A DNA stretch of 64,000 bases from Paralichthys olivaceus (lineage: Eukaryota > Chordata > Actinopteri > Pleuronectiformes > Paralichthyidae), in contig NC_091096.1 of assembly GCF_024713975.1 (NCBI RefSeq), positions 15,596,458 through 15,660,457 on the forward strand. The letters are read 5' to 3'. Of the stretch, positions 50,901 to 60,369 are shown one piece after another. Position numbers and translations under genes: made by a program. Each line of letters begins with the position of its first letter. The first letter of the stretch is position 1. The notes under the pieces were generated by a model. The model saw nothing but the letters and a program-made list of their open reading frames with translations. It was not told the DNA's origin and searched no databases.

Positions 50901-53900
50901 CATGCAGTTTGACCTTCGCAGCCAGTCTCCCTGTTGGCGTCAGGAAGCTGAGATGTTTGTGACGTGGGTCCAGCATCGAGGCGATCAGAGCTGGTTTGGA
51001 CGACAAGTCATTAGAGTCGACCTGCAAACAGTATAATAACAGTAATAAGGGAATATATGAATATTATTATTTTTGATATATAACTAATATCATAACCAAA
51101 TGCATTTTACTTAGTTTATGCCTACCTCCATGTGACTTCTAAGTGACGTCTGAACTTTCAGCTTAAACTCAGAAACTTGTTCAACATCATTCTCTCTTGG
51201 CACAAGGTGAGTCTGAATGAGGCTGAACGTGATTGGGTAGATGTTTGAAATGGACACCTCCGTTTCAGCAGATATGACTGTCGTTGCCCATTTCAGTGTT
51301 GCCAGTACAGGTGTGAAATTCTCAATTATTTGCCAGCAGTCATCTTCAATCTCAAGGGTCTGGGCTTCCTGTCTGTTGGTGACTGTGCGGTCGGACAGCA
51401 CGGCTTTAATAGCCCACCTTTGCTCGAGTAAGCGTTCAAACATATCACAGATCGTGTCCCATCGAGCTTTGCTGGACTGGATGAGCTTGTGCTGCGGCAG
51501 GCACATCTGAACCTGCTTCTGTCCCAAGGCCTCACTCGCCAGGATGTTGTAACTGAAGTGCTTGGCAAGTTTCCCTGCAGCAATTATGATGCGGACTAAA
51601 TCCTCACTCAGCCCATCACTCACTGCCTGTTGCAGTGTTGTGGCAAAGCAAGTGGCGTAGTCCCAGCTGACACGGGAACATGCACGCGCTGATAAAATGT
51701 CTTGTGTGTTGTTATGAACACACGCGGTCACTTTCCCGGGGATACCCCACGTCTTCACGGTGTTGAGAAGCTTCTCTGTGACGCTGTCTGTAGTGGGGTG
51801 GCTGTCTGATGACAGCTTGTGTGTCTGCAGCACAGCTGACCTGCCCTGCCACTCCTCCGTTATGAACGAGCAGGACACTGTGATGTACCTTTGGAAGGGC
51901 AGAGCTGTCCAGAATTCAGCAGTGAGAGCCACTTTCTCCACTCGACCCAGCTGCACCACCAGCTCCTCCACCTTCTCATGGAAGTGTCCTTCAATAAGAC
52001 GTGTGATATCCCCAGCAGAGGGCATTTTATAATTATGCACTGTGTATGCCAGTAGTTCTCGAAACCCATCCCCGCTAACCACGCTGATGGGGAGCATGTC
52101 CTTCTCTATCATCCTGGAGATGAGTTCAGTCACCTCGGCGTGTGTGGCCAGTGACACCCCGTCGTTAGGCATCGTGTCCGGGTGCTTGTTCTTGATGTGG
52201 TACATCATGCTGGTGGTGCTGCTCCTGTACTTCAGTTTGGTGTCACACATGGTGCAGTGGACCTCGTCGTCCACTTTGATGAAAATGTCCCACACGGAGC
52301 TCCGCTTCAGGCGCTTCCTCTCCCCGTAGTCTCGCTCGTGGATGTTGGCGGCCACGTTGGGAGACATGATGTTGACCTGCATGATGTCCTGGTTGTTAGC
52401 GGCGCTCTCCTCCTCGCTGCTGCACTGGACGGTGCAGATCACCGGCTTCTCGTCCTCGTCCAGCGGCGCAATGTACGGATGGTGCCTGCTCATGTGGTTC
52501 ATCATGGTGCTGGTGGCTCCGCCGCAGTACTTAAGCGTCGCGTCGCATTTCATGCAGCGGACGAAGTTGCCCACTTGTTCGAAGCAGTCCCACACCGAGC
52601 TGCGTCTCCTGCCGGTCCGCTTCATGTCCCGAGCCGCTGCGGAACACCGAGCCCAGGGTTGTTTTCGTTAGCAAGCGAGCTAATGCTAGTGCTAACTGCC
52701 ACCGCAAGCATGTAATAAAAGCCTAAATGAAGCCCCAGCTGACCTCAGCACATGCCCTGACAGCAGCAGGCAGCGTGGTGAGTGGATGTGTGGATTGGCT
52801 TTCGCCTCTCTTGTCTGTTTTCAAATCAAATGTGATGTTTATTGTCCATCAGACACGCAGAGATCCCCGAGTCCTGCGTGCGGTATGTGGGGGCGATGGT
52901 GGATGGCGTCATCAAGACGGGAAGTGAGGTAAATCGTTGCGATTACATTTTTTTGCCATTTAAAGTAAAAATAAATATAGTTAATTTTGTGTTTTTATAT
53001 CTTGGTGTATATTCTTCTATGGGAGCCATACAGTATCTGTTTACCCTTGTACATTTATTTACTTATTTTCAGGCATGTCATTGGTGTGTTTACTTACCTT
53101 TTGTTATTTATATTATGGTGTTTCAGGCCTGAATTGTTGGTATGTTTATATAATTGCATGGTGTTTAAATATTGCAGACCACCAGTGCAGTGGGTCAGTA
53201 CTGCACCATATAATAAGATGACTTTATTCATCCCATGCAGTAGAAATTCAGTTGTTACAGAAGCAGATAGTCAGAATGAGGTCGATAAAATAACACACGA
53301 ACGGATAAAAAAGAATAACAGAGAAGTAAGGTACAGAGAATATGTACATATGTACACTTTTCACTACATCAGAAAGGCTAAGGATGCTTTTGTGCAAAAG
53401 AACATTTTTAACAACAATATTATACACTTCTTCAGGTGCCCAGTACAGGAGAGGAGGAGAGTCTGAAGGTGGTTCAGTCTTATGATGACCTGAGTAGAAA
53501 ACTGTGGAGGCTGGAGGGTCTGCCTCTCTCTATCACAGCAGTGCAAGGAGCTCACCCTGCGCTCAGATACACACAGGTAAAGCCTCTGGTGCTCAACAGG
53601 CAAACTGTTCTTATTCATGTAATTTTAAGTAAAATTTACAGTAATTTAAAAAAAACTGTAGGTATTGTACCTTGTGACTGTTCTAATATTTCAACTGTGC
53701 CTTTCAGGTCTTTCCCCCTCAGCCACTGAAGCTGGACTATTCGTTCTTTGAGAGAGAAAAGATTTCCAGATCCTTGGTGCCAAAGGAAGATAAACCGTGC
53801 CCTGCTTATATCACCCCTATCACAGGTCAGTGCTTCATCTACCTTCATGTCGGCCCCTGCCTTTCTTGTCTCTACTCTAATAAAATAATAAAAGGCAGGA

Positions 53901-56900
53901 ATACCAATTAAGATGCAAGAGATAAATTATTATGCACTGTCTGCTTTAGAGAATACATTACACATCAATTTCCACTCTCACTTATTTTCTCTTTTCCTTG
54001 CACGTGTGATTTATTTTTATTATCATGGATGACGACATGAGGGTTACATAATGACTAACTTACAACTCATGTTTTCAAAGCTTGAAGATTACAGGAACTT
54101 AACCACAGATATTAAGCCTTATAGACTCTTAAAACCCTCATTGTTGCAGTGATTTGTCACATGGAGGGGAGTGGAAAGTGGCCTCACGACCGCCTTGCCA
54201 TCCGTCACATCCGTGCCGCTTTCCACAATAGCCTGGGAGAGTTGCTCAAGAGCCACCATAATTATACATGCAGGCCCTGCCCCACACACCTGGATGTCTG
54301 GAAGGTGAGCTTGTGAACATGACTCACGTTGTCTGTGAACTTGACTGTAGAGATGATGCAAAACATGCTTCTGGGAATCTTGTTAAATCGTGATGTCGTT
54401 TAACAATGGCTCGGTTGTTTACATCGTCTTATCTCCATTTGGTCACGCATCCAGGATGGCTTAGCGTTCCGGATACAGGTGGCCTATCATCGGGAGCCTC
54501 AGGTGCTGAGGGAGAGCGTGAATGCAGAGGGCCTGCTGGTTGTGAGGGACAATGAGGAGGCTCAGGCTCTGGAGATGGCCACGATTCACAAACCTCTGCT
54601 CACGAGCACATTACATGGGTAAAACTAAAGCAGTGACGCAAAGTAAAACCTGTGTGTTTGTGTGAGAAAGCAGTGTTGCAGCTAGAATCTTTACAGTTAT
54701 TTTAGCGTCATGTTTTCACTTTCTTAAACTTTTCCTCCCTGTTCTTCTTATTTTAGTTTTTTCCCCGTGTCATTGTTTTTTTACTTCCTCTGTGATTTCA
54801 CTATTACTTTATTTTCTTCTCCATTCTTTACATTCCATATTTTTGTTGTCAGGCTGCAGCAGGAGCACCCATGTTTTGGGGCCGTTTGTCGCCTGGTCAA
54901 ACGCTGGCTGGGGGCTCAGCTCTTCAGTGAGGACATCACAGAGGACACGGCCGACCTGCTGGTGGCATCACTTTTCCTGCAGCCCGCACCTTTCACTCCT
55001 CCTGGGTGACTACCACTTCAAATTTTTTGATAATCCGTGCACGTTATCGGGGTCATCTGCCAGAACCCATTCTGTTTACGTCCCTTTGTTAGTTCAGTAG
55101 GTCATGTGAGTGAATTTGTCCTCGTTCCCCAGTTCTCCTCAGGTGGGCTTCCTTCGCTTCCTTCATCTGCTCTCCTCCTTTGACTGGCGGAACAACCCAC
55201 TGGTGGTCAACCTCAACAACCAACTCGCAGGCACGCGCACACACACACACACACAAATGCACGCACATACACCCCTCTTCTCTCTGTGTCACACAAACAA
55301 ATCCTTCCTGGCCGCTTTCTATTTAGACACCCGACATACTTCAACATCCTGCTCATATGTGTTGCTGTTTCCACACAAAGTTGAATTGTTGTTCTCTTCT
55401 TTGGTCACATGCAGCCACTGACTATACAGAAATCAAGAATGACTTCATGGCCTCCAGGGAGTCCCTGCCCGTCATGTTTATAGCTACGCCTAAGGACAAA
55501 AAGACATCTATGTGGACCAAGCGAGGACCTAGTGTACAGGTCAGTGGACACGCAAACGCACAAGCTCAACTTGCATAACAACAGATTTTAATAGATAAGC
55601 ACTCAATGCTGAATTTTAAAAACAATTCTATATTACAAGTGGTCAGTATCAGAAAAAACCAAATGGGATAATGACATGAAATAGGTCACAAACACTAAGT
55701 AAATCACAAACAACGGTGTAGAAAAGAGTTACATGTTCTTGGCAGTGAGCAGTCGCATAGTTTCCCGATCCTGGAGCCTTTCCTCAGTGCACACTGTTCT
55801 CCTGGATCACACTGTCAAAAGATATAAAACTTTATTAGAACAAGTATTGATTTATGATTTCTTCTTCATAAGTGAACAGTTAATGTCCCTGGAAAGATAA
55901 TAAGACAAATGAAGATACTGTTTTAAAATTCCAGATGGGATGATTTACTGCACTACTCACCACAGGCAGATAGCCATACTTTTTTCTCAGAGCTGGAAAT
56001 TGATTGTTCTGAAGTCTTTCCAAAACCTCATGTAAATTATTGATCTGGAAATGCAGAAATTTGATTCATTACTGTAGCATATAACCACAATATAAATTAA
56101 TAAACATTTCAAAGGATCAATACCACTAAGTATATCAACAGCCCCCTTAGCCAACTCTTTGAAAGCACTTCTTCAGGGTTAGCTCACCAGTTGCTGTTCT
56201 TTGCCGTTTTCTGACGTGGTGTAATAAGGTAAATGTTTTGTTCTGTATTCCTCTGTTTGGGTGTAGCCGTAGCTGTATAAGAGTCCAGTGGTAAACAGTA
56301 GTGTCCTAAAAATATGCACACGGCAGCTTCCCATGGTGCGTAGCTGACCCAGATAAGTTTCCTGCGCTCACCCACTTCACTCCCACTACAAGCCCAACAT
56401 TGACTCCAAGCCTCTCCCAGCATCCTCTTTTATACAGTGGCTGAGAGCAGGATCTCTGTCCACTGTGACGTCATCTTGGGCTTAATTAGCAAAATTGTAA
56501 TGTTGAGGTTTATGTTAGTTTTACCCTCTTTAGAAGCTTTTTTTTTTTTAATTCACATGCCCGCACCCAACCCTTAAAATGTGTGTTCAAGACAAATATG
56601 CACAGATGATGAGAGTTAGTGACCGGGTGTGTTATTTGTAGTTTTTTCAATGACTCTGAATAACCACTAGGGAGCAGATTGTAATGGAGTGAATCAGAAT
56701 GAATGTTTGAGTTTCTTTCTGAATTCACAAAATGCAGACCAGACCACTGACCCAAGTTCATTATCCTGATATTAAACATAATCATCATAATTTGGTCCAT
56801 GGTTCCAACAGTAGTTAAAATACAAAACAACATTGTATGCGAAGGAAAGAGCATTCGTTAGGTGTAAATCAACAGAGCACCATGCGTCCAGTAAGGACAA

Positions 56901-59900
56901 AGTAATTTAAAGTACTTTAAAAGATGGTGATTTTTACATTCATCACATTTGTATTATTATGCTGTGGTCTTTATAATTGTGTAAATGAACACAGAACCTC
57001 ATGCTACCAGTGTTTTTATCCGGCTGTTTATCTGAGTGGCTTAGATAAGGCTTATCGCTCGGTGCTCTCTACAATCCAGGATATCGCTCTAAATGTAATG
57101 TTGTTTATGATGTCATTGCCTTTGTGTGTGTATGCACTGCAGTTGTTGGTCATATTTTACGTGTCTTAGGAAACTGAATTGCAGTGATAATTGTAAAGTC
57201 AGCCAGTAGAGTATATATCTCCACCGAGGCCCAACAGACCCCTTAGATTTCGACACCAAATTGCACACTCAGAAAAATCTTCCTCTGAAATATGTCTCTT
57301 TTTTTTTCCTCGGGATCCATAAATTATTCTCTGGGAAATAGTTGAAAATATGCTTACAATGTTAAATGGTTTCTTGTTCCATCCAAATCCCTTGAATAGC
57401 TCTATTGTAAACCTGCTGACAAACAATCCAACAAACTGAAAGGGATGAAAACATAACCTCCAGAATGTGTAACGCCACTTTTGGTTGTGCTTTCAGATGC
57501 TGCAGCGTGTGGTGATGGTGGCTGCAGAGAGTCTGAAAGTACTGGAACATCAGCTGATGGACGGCAGCCAGATTCAAGATGTCCGGGTGAGTAACAATCA
57601 CGTTCAAAATCTCTCTTACTTAAATAATCGAATGTTTTAGTGAATTATCATTAAATATCTCTAAACCGTAAAACACTGGTGTTTGTGTGCAGGTGGTCAT
57701 GCGTCCTCCTCTGGACGCCTACGATGTCTTGATCCACTTGAACCCGAAGCAGGTTCCCCTCCTCGGCCATGCGGTAGACCCTCCCGCTGTCAACTTCAGC
57801 AGGGGGGTGTTGACTGGCGGTGCAACCCAGTCCGGAGGGGCCCTGCCCGTCATCGACTATAACCCGGTGTCGCTCTACCTGGCCGAGCTCAGAGTGAGTC
57901 TGATCTGTTGGGGAAGGTGTCATTTTAAAAACACCTTGATAAATAGCAGGATAAACGCAAATAACTCACAGCTGGATTGCTCAGAGGAATGACTTCCAGC
58001 AGCTTCCTGAGAAAACAGATAACTTGGAAGGGAAATAATCAGTTAAAATCCCTTTTTTCATGCATTGTTCACAAAACCATGACATTGATGCACTGATAAT
58101 ATCTCTCTTTCTATTCTACTAAGGAATTAATATCCATGTTCTTCACCTTCTCTTTTCACACTCGTAAACTTGACATGTATTTTAAAGGATATTTCTCAGC
58201 CAGGCTCTGGACGCTTGACCTCCTCACTCTGTCTCTCTTCTTGTTGTTTGTCTTCATCTACCATTAATTTGCTACATTATGCAGCCAGTACAGCATGTGT
58301 ACACTAAGGCATTAATGACAGAGGACATCAGTCAGTCCAAGAGCTGATTATAGAAAATATCACTTTATTGTCATGATACAATGAGATTAGCAGTGCTCCT
58401 CAAGTTTTACTGCATTTAAAATTTCAAACATCAACCACCATGCACACAAAATGCAAATTTAGTTTCAGATGTTGATTTTGGGCTTAATCGGATTTGAATA
58501 GTAAAATAAATGTAATGATATTGCCCTGGTTAAACAGGTTAAACATTTGACTGAGCTTATCAAACAGAGGTAAATGAAAGGGCGTGTTGATGAAGTAAAC
58601 AGAGGAAACTAAAGCCATTTTCAGACATGAACTCCCGAGAACATTCCCACAATTGTTTTTTCCTAGAATTTGCCTTTCATCAACACAATCTCTTGCTTGC
58701 ATTGAATCCTGCAGAAGACTTTCTTGCTGTGTTCACAAATGGGCTCATTCGGACATGATCCAGAATTTTTACTGGGGGGGCCTGTAGGAGAAAGTCTGGA
58801 GCCCCTTACTCGGACGTCCTCACATACAGATTCATAGTATTCACAGTATAACATGCAGCTCAAAGTGCTTTACATAAAACAACATATTAAGACAGGAAAA
58901 TATGTTAAAACAAAACATTTTAGGACATTTTCTTTAATAATTCGTTGAGTTTAAGGTCCAGTGTGTAAGATTTAGGTGAAAGGCAACTATTGGCAGAAAT
59001 CTAATGTAGAATAATCTTCATGATGTTTTCACAAGTTTGTATCATCTCAATTGTAAGAATTGTAGTTTTCTTTACCCCAGAAAAGGCCCTTTATATTTAA
59101 ATACTTTATATTAACATCAAGGGGACCCTCTCTACGGAGGCCGCCATGTGTTTTACATTAGTCAACACTGGACAAACTAAACACCTTTTGAGTTGTTATG
59201 ACAATTAAAGGCTACCACAGGTTCTTTTACATGTTTGGGAGGAGAGGGTGAGGTGAGGGGTGTTCAGCTGCAACATGCAATTTCAACACTAGATCTTGCA
59301 AAATTCTACACACTGAACCTTTACGCAAGGTGAAGATTATAATGAAAGATAACACATGGTTCAATCAAAAAAAGGTTTTGGCAGTTTTTGAGACTTGTTG
59401 ACAGAAATTGCAACTAACTCCAACAATTGTCGTGAGAATTAATTCCACAGATTTCAGCCATAATTACAGAAAGCTGCTTCAACATGTTTGAGTGTGGAAC
59501 ATTCATCAATCCAGTACTAAAGAACCTCAGCGAGCAGATTGCAACACACTCTAATTGACAATTTAAAAGTTAAGAAGGTGCCAGGCCATTTCTGGCTTTG
59601 AAAGCAAGAAAGACAAGACCTTTCCTGAGTGTAACTTGCAAACTGTGCAGTGATGCTACTGCAACAATTTATAAAAGGATTTGCCCTTAGAGTCGACAAC
59701 TGCAACAAAATAGTTGTCCACTTATTTCCTGAGCTTCTGCTGCTCCATCATTTAACCTTATATCTTTTCAGGAGGGGTTCGGAGACCTCGCTCTCTTCTT
59801 CTGTGATCCCTATGGTGGAACAGTGATTGCAGTTGTATGGAAACCGAAGGCGTTCATCTCGATGCCTTTTAAGGTAAATGTTAAGTTGCTCGTGTCCCCT

Positions 59901-60125
59901 ACCCCTCTGAGGAGGTCACTTCCATCGTGCTCATTTTTCAACATCTGTCCCCTAATGTTTTACTTCCTCCCTCAGACGTCCCAGATGTCTGCTCGGAGCG
60001 TGGAGGTGACTGGGGAGGAAGTAAAGACTCTTCCTAATGTTGAAGCGATACTGGAGGATTTCCAGATCATGGGGAAGGGATTGGTCAAATCAGTGGACGC
60101 AAGGACTGAAAAATGGTCGTTTTAG
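44902..60125 (+). CDS. nol6: NOL6 (nucleolar protein 6, Nrap/Utp22 family), 26 exons
   Basis: Exons: 44902-44940, 46217-46417, 46553-46669, 46788-46967, 47056-47224, 47394-47522, 47632-47795, 47901-48021, 48113-48171, 48277-48378, 48457-48572, 48661-48838, 49171-49293, 49601-49749, 52853-52928, 53436-53576, 53708-53825, 54150-54304, 54455-54618, 54853-55005, 55133-55230, 55415-55539, 57497-57586, 57693-57893, 59772-59873, 59976-60125. The frame joins throughout to 1,139 residues (human about 1,146). It matches NOL6 end to end, for example 'DLIGSYPLGTCTKPG', 'GVALLKVWLRQREL', 'ELRRFQDGGI', 'SPQVGFLRFL' and the terminal 'NVEAILEDF'. NOL6/Utp22 works in the nucleolar small-subunit processome (UtpC module) in 18S pre-rRNA maturation. 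Its fold derives from nucleotidyltransferases, generally regarded as inactive. Introns after exons 7 and 21 appear to use GC donors. Introns 14 and 22 contain antisense genes. Confidence 0.97.
45200..46110 (+). mobile_element. Degraded LINE (L2/CR1-like) 3' fragment in NOL6 intron 1
   Basis: Reverse-transcriptase remnants appear in order across three frames: 'GVPQGSDLGPVLF', then 'SFPDLEKLIHTFVFS', 'ILASLHWLPVRFRI', 'LAPSYILELLT' and 'VWNSLPEEIR', the usual C-terminal order in fish non-LTR elements. The YADD-containing part is deleted and frameshifts are frequent, so it is inactive. The 3' end 'tgtgaagcactttgcagccttg' fits such elements. Confidence 0.85.
50050..50286 (+). mobile_element. tRNA-derived SINE in NOL6 intron 14
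   Basis: A Pol III box A-like 'tggcacaggagg' at 50,062-50,073 and a box B-like 'ggtttgatccc' at 50,090-50,100 are followed by 'aagtgcccttgggcaagatactgaatccc' and the tail 'tgtaaagtgcattgagcagactggaaaagcgctatataaatacagtc'. It is a nearly full-length fish SINE (V-SINE-like). The box B C to T change (ggttCga to ggttTga) suggests it is old. Confidence 0.85.
50473..52625 (-). CDS. BED zinc-finger / hAT-derived (ZBED-like) protein, nested in NOL6 intron 14
   Basis: Two exons, 52625-51126 and 51021-50473, joined at a GT-AG intron in phase 0, give 682 residues. Two BED fingers are visible: C24-x2-C27..H44-x4-H49 and C124-x2-C127..H143-x4-H148, each preceded by 'RSSVWD.F'. A hAT core follows at about 230-480 ('FWTALPFQRYITVSCSFITEEW', 'ARWDTICDMFERLLEQ'). 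A C-terminal hAT dimerisation region lies at about 605-680 ('NPLDWWRVNGPRFPKLATLA'). Positions usually acidic in hAT transposases read Glu237 (TTDxW site) and His304 (TDNA site), and the CxxH motif reads C326-x2-T329. It is therefore probably not a working transposase but a domesticated DNA-binding or regulatory protein, like other ZBED genes. No terminal inverted repeats were found. The exact ZBED subfamily is not decided. Confidence 0.85.
52626..52720 (-). promoter_or_regulatory. Likely promoter/5' leader of the ZBED-like gene
   Basis: GC- and CpG-richer DNA just upstream of the minus-strand start codon, with 'gctagcattagctcgcttgctaac'-type leader sequence. There is no TATA box in the expected place. 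The call rests on position and composition only. Confidence 0.35.
53205..53345. repeat. Dispersed repeat fragment in NOL6 intron 15
   Basis: 'gatgactttattcatcccatgcagtagaaattcagttgttacagaagcagatagtcag' resembles the common fish repeat terminus '..actttattgatccc..ggaaattc..gttacagcagc'. It is degraded. Confidence 0.55.
55231..55256. repeat. Short (CA)n at a NOL6 GC donor
   Basis: A CA-rich tract begins directly after the presumed GC splice donor of exon 21. Confidence 0.7.
55585..55595 (-). terminator. Candidate CART polyadenylation signal (ATTAAA)
   Basis: 'tttaat' on the plus strand reads ATTAAA on the minus strand, about 115 bases after the CART stop codon. It is a common variant signal. 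Confidence 0.4.
55704..56334 (-). CDS. CART-type neuropeptide precursor, nested antisense in NOL6 intron 22
   Basis: Three coding exons, 56334-56188, 56044-55961 and 55811-55704, joined by GT-AG introns in phase 0, encode 112 residues (mammalian CART precursors are about 116). The N-terminus has a hydrophobic segment (about residues 8-24) as a probable signal peptide. Exon 2 contains 'LHEVLERLQ' as in other CARTs and a basic site R69-K70-K71. The C-terminal domain has six cysteines at 78, 84, 96, 98, 104 and 111 with CART spacing, including 'CDPGEQCALRKGSRIGKLCDC'-type residues and 'CNSFL..C'. CART peptides are secreted neuropeptides and hormones controlling feeding, stress and reward; fish have several paralogues. 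The usual CDCPRG is CDCSLP here. Which fish paralogue this is cannot be settled without a tree. Confidence 0.93.
56427..56473 (-). promoter_or_regulatory. CART promoter: TATA box and CRE
   Basis: On the minus strand TATAAAAG lies at 56,434-56,427 and a perfect palindromic cAMP-response element TGACGTCA at 56,473-56,466, 32 bp upstream of it. The start codon is 92 bp beyond the TATA box, leaving room for a short 5' UTR. Mammalian CART promoters also use a proximal CRE, so cAMP/CREB control is a reasonable inference. Confidence 0.8.
58612..58860. mobile_element. MITE-like element, copy B (NOL6 intron 24)
   Basis: It begins 'aaagccattttcagacatgaactcccgagaac', matching copy A at 17,325, and continues into 'tcggacatgatccagaatttt' and 'ggagaaagtctggagcccc'. 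Non-autonomous; no transposase. The right end is uncertain. Confidence 0.5.
58954..59320. mobile_element. MITE with terminal inverted repeats and TTA duplication (NOL6 intron 24)
   Basis: The left end AGGTCCAGTGTGTAAGATTT and right end AAATTCTACACACTGAACCT are imperfect inverted repeats of about 20 bp. TTA flanks both sides (58,951-58,953 and 59,321-59,323). A 3-bp TWA-type duplication suggests a PIF/Harbinger-type element. The interior 'ctacggaggccgccatgt' is typical of this abundant fish family. Confidence 0.8.
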
Positions 60126-60363
60126 AGAATTCAAATACACACTCACACACACACACACACAAACACACACACCACATTCTCCATATTCTTTTTAGCTTCC
60201 GACATGTTCACCAGACATATATTTGATACAATTGTTTTGTTTCTGTCTGCCCATTTGAAAAAGAACAATGTAAACATGAATGAATTGTGGACATCTTGTC
60301 GATATTATGTATTTTGGTGTTGAAGATCGGCCTTGTTTGTCTTGGTGTCACTGCATCACACCA
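60126..60363 (+). other. NOL6 3' untranslated region with (CA)n
   Basis: Follows the TAG stop; includes a CA tract at 60,139-60,172. Confidence 0.65.
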
Positions 60364-60369
60364 AATAAA
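60364..60369 (+). terminator. NOL6 polyadenylation signal (AATAAA)
   Basis: Canonical AATAAA about 240 bases after the NOL6 stop codon. Another lies near 60,910 (ctaataaagatg) and could end a longer transcript. Confidence 0.6.

Noticed and set aside
52042..52715. Plus-strand frames up to 177 codons
   Set aside because: They are antisense shadows of the ZBED-like coding exon on the minus strand.
56184..56423. 79-codon minus-strand frame over CART exon 1
   Set aside because: It is in a different frame from the CART signal peptide and reads through the splice donor; the spliced CART model explains the region.
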